The notes under the pieces: model-generated
What the model was told of the DNA's origin: nothing
What the model saw: only the letters and a program-made list of their open reading frames with translations
Database searches by the model: none
Part shown: positions 60,758 to 64,000 of the stretch, one piece after another
Position numbering within the stretch: position 1 is the stretch's first letter
Layout of the letters: every line of letters starts with the position of its first letter
Assembly: GCA_023435225.1 (NCBI GenBank)
Contig: JAEYRX010000043.1
Coordinates: 1 to 64,000 of the forward strand
From: Bacillota bacterium
Lineage (GTDB): Bacteria; Bacillota; UBA4882; UBA8346
Length of the DNA stretch: 64,000 nt
Direction of reading: 5' to 3'
Made by a program: the position numbers and the translations under genes

Positions 60758-60916
60758 TCAACCAACCACACGTGTGAAATTGCGCTCGGCTTTTCAAATT
60801 AAACAAGGGTGCATGTTTTTCTGAAAGTTTGGCCCGCTAAGGATCAGAGATTCAACCTTTATATATGTGTTAAAATCTTCCGACATAAATAATATAACGG
60901 AGGTTGGGAACTAAAA

Positions 60917-61945
60917 ATGATACCAAAAGCGTTGATTACCGGGATAACCGGCCAGGACGGTTCCTATTTGGCCGAGTTATTATTGGAAAAAGGCTATGAA
61001 GTTCATGGAATAATCCGCCGGTCAAGTTCGTTCAATACCGGCCGGATCGATCATCTATACCAGGATCCCCATAACCAAGATGTCCGGCTTTTTTTGCATT
61101 ATGGAGATCTGGCGGATTCCAGTAATTTAAACCGGTTATTGGAGAAGATAGAGCCGGCGGAGATTTATAATCTGGGGGCCATGAGCCATGTACAAGTTTC
61201 TTTCGAGGTTCCGGAGTTTACCGCTGAAGTGGATGGACTCGGCACTTTGCGAATTTTGGACGCTATTAAGGAGACCGGGATTAAGACCCGTTTTTATCAG
61301 GCATCCACCAGTGAATTATACGGTAAAGTTCAAGAAATTCCGCAGAAGGAAACTACCCCTTTTTACCCTAGAAGCCCTTATGCAGCCGCTAAATTATACG
61401 CTTATTGGATAACCGTTAATTACCGGGAAGCCTACAATCTTTATGCCTGTAACGGGATTCTTTTTAACCATGAATCGCCCAGAAGAGGGGAGACTTTTGT
61501 GACTCGGAAAATTACCCGGGCCGCCAACCGGATTGCTCTGGGAAAACAAGACAAGTTATATCTCGGCAATATTGACGCCAAACGTGATTGGGGTTTTGCC
61601 GGAGATTATGTAGAAGCCATGTGGCTGATGTTACAACAAAATGAACCCGAAGATTTGGTAATTGCCACCGGGGAGGCCCATACGGTCCGTGAATTTTGTG
61701 AGTTGGCTTTTAAGCAGGTAAATATAGATCTTGAATGGGTTGGTCGTGGTGTGGCCGAAAAAGGCGTTGACTGCAAGACCCAAAAAGTCCTGGTTGAGAT
61801 CGACCCCAAATACTTTAGACCAACCGAAGTCGACCAATTGTTGGGGGACCCTTCCAGAGCTATGCAAAAGCTGAATTGGAAGCCTAAAGTTACTTTTCAG
61901 CAACTGGTGGCCATGATGATGGAAGCTGATAAAGAAGCACAATGA
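60917..61945 (+). CDS. gmd: GDP-mannose 4,6-dehydratase
   Basis: This 342-residue SDR has TGITGQDGSYLAELLLEKGY, VHGIIRRSSSFNTGRIDHLY, and YAAAKLYAYWITVNYREAYN with the YxxxK pair. NHESPRRGETFVTRKITR is specific for Gmd. It converts GDP-mannose to GDP-4-keto-6-deoxymannose, the precursor of GDP-fucose and GDP-perosamine/rhamnose. Fcl follows 9 bases later. Confidence 0.95.
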   Translation: MIPKALITGITGQDGSYLAELLLEKGYEVHGIIRRSSSFNTGRIDHLYQDPHNQDVRLFLHYGDLADSSNLNRLLEKIEPAEIYNLGAMSHVQVSFEVPEFTAEVDGLGTLRILDAIKETGIKTRFYQASTSELYGKVQEIPQKETTPFYPRSPYAAAKLYAYWITVNYREAYNLYACNGILFNHESPRRGETFVTRKITRAANRIALGKQDKLYLGNIDAKRDWGFAGDYVEAMWLMLQQNEPEDLVIATGEAHTVREFCELAFKQVNIDLEWVGRGVAEKGVDCKTQKVLVEIDPKYFRPTEVDQLLGDPSRAMQKLNWKPKVTFQQLVAMMMEADKEAQ

Positions 61946-61954
61946 GAGGCTGTT

Positions 61955-62878
61955 ATGGATAAAAAAGAAAAAATATTTGTGGCCGGCCATAATGGTTTAG
62001 TCGGTTCCGCTTTAATACGGAATTTGACCGGAAACGGCTATTCCAATCTTGTTACTAGATCCCGCGCCGAACTTGATTTATCGAATCAAGCACAGGTGAT
62101 TGAATTTTTTAAGCATGAAAGACCGGCTTATGTTTTTTTAGCCGCCGCCAAAGTAGGCGGTATATATGCAAACAATACTTTTCCGACGGATTTTGCCTAT
62201 CAAAATTTAATGATCCAAGGCAACGTATTGATGAATGCATACAAATCTGGGGTTAAAAAGCTTTTATTTCTAGGTAGCTCCTGTATTTACCCCAAGGATT
62301 GCCCGCAGCCGATCAAGGAAGAGTATTTATTATCCGGATACTTGGAGCCGACCAACGAAGCTTATGCTTTGGCGAAAATAGCCGGGCTGAAAATGTGCCA
62401 ATATTTCAACCGGCAATATGGGACCAAATTTATCAGCGTTATGCCTACCAATCTATATGGACCGCATGATAATTTCGATTTGCAGGAATCACATGTTTTG
62501 CCGGCTCTTTTAAGGAAAATACACGAAGCTAAATTTTCCAAGACGCCGTTTGTAGAAGTGTGGGGGACCGGAAAGCCTTTACGGGAGTTTTTACATGTCG
62601 ACGATCTGGCTGACGCTTGTGTGTTTTTAATGAATACTTATGATGGAAACGATTACCTTAATATCGGGACCGGTTTGGACGTAACAATTGCCGAACTGGC
62701 CAATATAATTATGAAAGTAGTGGGCTATAACGGGGAATTGCAGTTTAATCCGGATAAACCGGATGGAACCTACCGTAAATTACTTGATGTTTCAAAGCTG
62801 GACAAATTGGGCTGGAGATATAAAATCGGTTTGGAAGAGGGAATTAGACAAACTTATGACTGGTATTTAAAACATTAG
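61955..62878 (+). CDS. fcl: GDP-L-fucose synthase (epimerase/reductase)
   Basis: This 307-residue SDR begins FVAGHNGLVGSALIRNL and has AAAKVGGIYANNTFPTDFAY, FLGSSCIYPKDCPQPIKEEY and YALAKIAGLKMCQYFNRQYG, and VWGTGKPLREFLHVDDLADA, all GDP-fucose synthase hallmarks. With Gmd it should supply GDP-L-fucose for a glycosyltransferase of the island. Confidence 0.93.
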   Translation: MDKKEKIFVAGHNGLVGSALIRNLTGNGYSNLVTRSRAELDLSNQAQVIEFFKHERPAYVFLAAAKVGGIYANNTFPTDFAYQNLMIQGNVLMNAYKSGVKKLLFLGSSCIYPKDCPQPIKEEYLLSGYLEPTNEAYALAKIAGLKMCQYFNRQYGTKFISVMPTNLYGPHDNFDLQESHVLPALLRKIHEAKFSKTPFVEVWGTGKPLREFLHVDDLADACVFLMNTYDGNDYLNIGTGLDVTIAELANIIMKVVGYNGELQFNPDKPDGTYRKLLDVSKLDKLGWRYKIGLEEGIRQTYDWYLKH

Positions 62879-62914
62879 AAAAACAATGGGCACATTATGA
62901 AAGGATTTTTTACT

Positions 62915-63856
62915 ATGAAAACATTAAAATCCTTATATCAAAAAAACACCAACATAATGAAACATTTACGGGATGCTAACAACTCCGAAGAGAACGATAG
63001 TACAGCTATACTATATTCTTATGATCTTCAATCAGGGGCATACCGGCATTGTTATTATCATGCCACACACAACCGGGCTCATTTTAACAACCAGCCGATA
63101 ACCATACCGTTTCAAGAATTTTATCAAAGATATGGTGAGAAAATAGCTGAAGTATTAGACCGGTTGGGATATGATTCAATCTTAGAAGTCGGGACCGGTG
63201 AAGCGGTTACCTTAGCTAATGTTGTTCGGAAATTGGCTAAGCCGAATGTGGTAATTCGCGGAATTGATATTTCATATTCCCGAATCGGATATGGTAACAT
63301 ATTCCTCGCTGAACAGGGAATAACCGGGGATGTTAATTTGGGAGTCGGTAATATGTTTGAGCTTCCCTTTGAAGATAACTCTTTTGATATTGTTTTTACT
63401 TCCCATTGTATTGAACCCAATACAAAAAGGGCTCAAGAAGCGATAACCGAACTATACAGGGTTGCCAGGCGAACCCTGGTTTTAATTGAACCTTCTTATG
63501 TATTGGGGAATGAAGCAACTAAAAAACACATGCTGGAAAATGCTTATTGTATTGATTTATATGATACCATTATTAAGATGGAATTAAACGTAACTGAACA
63601 CCGGCTATTTGAAATAGGGACTTATAACAATCAGGCTGCATTAATCGTAATTACTAAAGATATTGATATGGAAATACCTCAATTTGAATCTAAACCTGGG
63701 TGGGCCTGCCCGGTATGTAAAACACCGTTACTAAAAGAAGACGGGCATTATTTTTGCGGGGAGTGTTTTCTTATTTTCCCGGTGATCAAAAATATTCCAT
63801 GTTTACTAAGGGAAAATGGTATATTAGGGAGTAAATTTCCGGAGTTTAAATCTTAG
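62915..63856 (+). CDS. SAM-dependent methyltransferase with C-terminal zinc ribbon
   Basis: About 313 residues. The SAM domain (residues 80-210) has SILEVGTGEAVTLANVVRKL and VFTSHCIEPNTKRAQEAI. A C-terminal Trm112-like zinc ribbon (CPVCKTPLLKEDGHYFCGEC) follows, as in some sugar and lipid methyltransferases. Start ATG 62915 is preferred over 62897 because AAAGGA lies between them. Confidence 0.72.
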   Translation: MKTLKSLYQKNTNIMKHLRDANNSEENDSTAILYSYDLQSGAYRHCYYHATHNRAHFNNQPITIPFQEFYQRYGEKIAEVLDRLGYDSILEVGTGEAVTLANVVRKLAKPNVVIRGIDISYSRIGYGNIFLAEQGITGDVNLGVGNMFELPFEDNSFDIVFTSHCIEPNTKRAQEAITELYRVARRTLVLIEPSYVLGNEATKKHMLENAYCIDLYDTIIKMELNVTEHRLFEIGTYNNQAALIVITKDIDMEIPQFESKPGWACPVCKTPLLKEDGHYFCGECFLIFPVIKNIPCLLRENGILGSKFPEFKS

Positions 63857-63920
63857 ACAACAAGGTCTGAAATAGGTAGTAAAAAAAAATTTTGTTCAAA
63901 TAACTTTTGGAGGTTAGTAT

Positions 63921-64000
63921 TTGGTCCTTGTATTTGATCTCGACGATACTTTATATGATGAGTCTTCCTATGTCCGAAGCGGTTTTCAGTTCGTTGCCGA
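63921..64000 (+). CDS. HAD-family hydrolase, 5' part only
   Basis: The start TTG at 63921 follows TTTGGAGG and reads MVLVFDLDDTLYDESSYVRS, with the HAD nucleophile motif DLDDT. The gene runs off the window. HAD phosphatases are frequent in sugar loci. Confidence 0.75.
   Translation, partial: MVLVFDLDDTLYDESSYVRSGFQFVA

Noticed and set aside
1..64000. Insertion sequences, phage genes, tRNA or rRNA genes
   Set aside because: No transposase, integrase, tRNA cloverleaf or rRNA segment could be identified on either strand.

Overview
The window looks like a chromosomal segment of a motile, low-GC Bacillota (Clostridia-like). The gene order comF-type phosphoribosyltransferase, YvyF-like protein, flgM, flgN, flgK, flgL, fliW, csrA, flagellin is typical of that phylum, Shine-Dalgarno sequences are strong (AAGGAGG-like), and TTG/GTG starts are common. 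The species cannot be named from the sequence.

Layout. (1) 0.4-10.6 kb: late flagellar operon and flagellin gene. FlgL is about three times the usual length because of an insertion built from five related beta-rich modules. The flagellin gene has a clear sigma-28 promoter, a roughly 250-nt GGA-rich leader with a CsrA-type hairpin, and a terminator. (2) 10.6-12.6 kb: a repeat-rich patch of palindromic elements, one enclosing a GxxExxY gene, plus a Uma2-type nuclease gene. (3) 12.6-16.1 kb: a small sigma-28-driven gene and a large DUF115/Maf-type flagellin glycosyltransferase. (4) 16.3-63.9 kb: a very long, almost entirely plus-strand sugar and glycosylation island.

The island holds five groups. 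Pseudaminic-acid-type genes are pseB, pseC and an SpsF-like gene at one end and a PseH-like gene and pseG at the other. A heptose-like set has a reversed HldE, a GmhA-like SIS protein and a broken gmhB; it is followed by two paired radical SAM proteins and orphan E1 alpha/beta TPP subunits. A noncanonical nonulosonate cassette runs NeuB, hydroxyacid dehydrogenase, TPP enzyme, Gfo/Idh, NeuA, NeuC. A series of glycosyltransferases, epimerases, acetyltransferases and SAM methyltransferases follows, many carrying the same appended Rossmann-like module. Near the end come an ACP/ketoreductase/acyl-ligase cassette, gmd and fcl, a methyltransferase and the start of a HAD gene.

How it fits together. 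The island most likely makes and attaches sugars to flagellin. Sequences matching the sigma-28 promoter (TAAA-N15/16-GCCGATA-like) precede flagellin, the small gene before maf, hldE and the acyl/glycosyltransferase block, which suggests that glycan synthesis is timed with flagellin. FliW-CsrA is the expected post-transcriptional control of flagellin. The island also contains several gene relics (gmhB, an acetyltransferase fragment, an epimerase fragment, a Rossmann-module fragment and an esterase with a stop codon and no nucleophile serine), the signature of fast gene turnover; some single-base indels could be assembly errors.

No tRNA, rRNA, CRISPR array, transposase or replication origin was seen.
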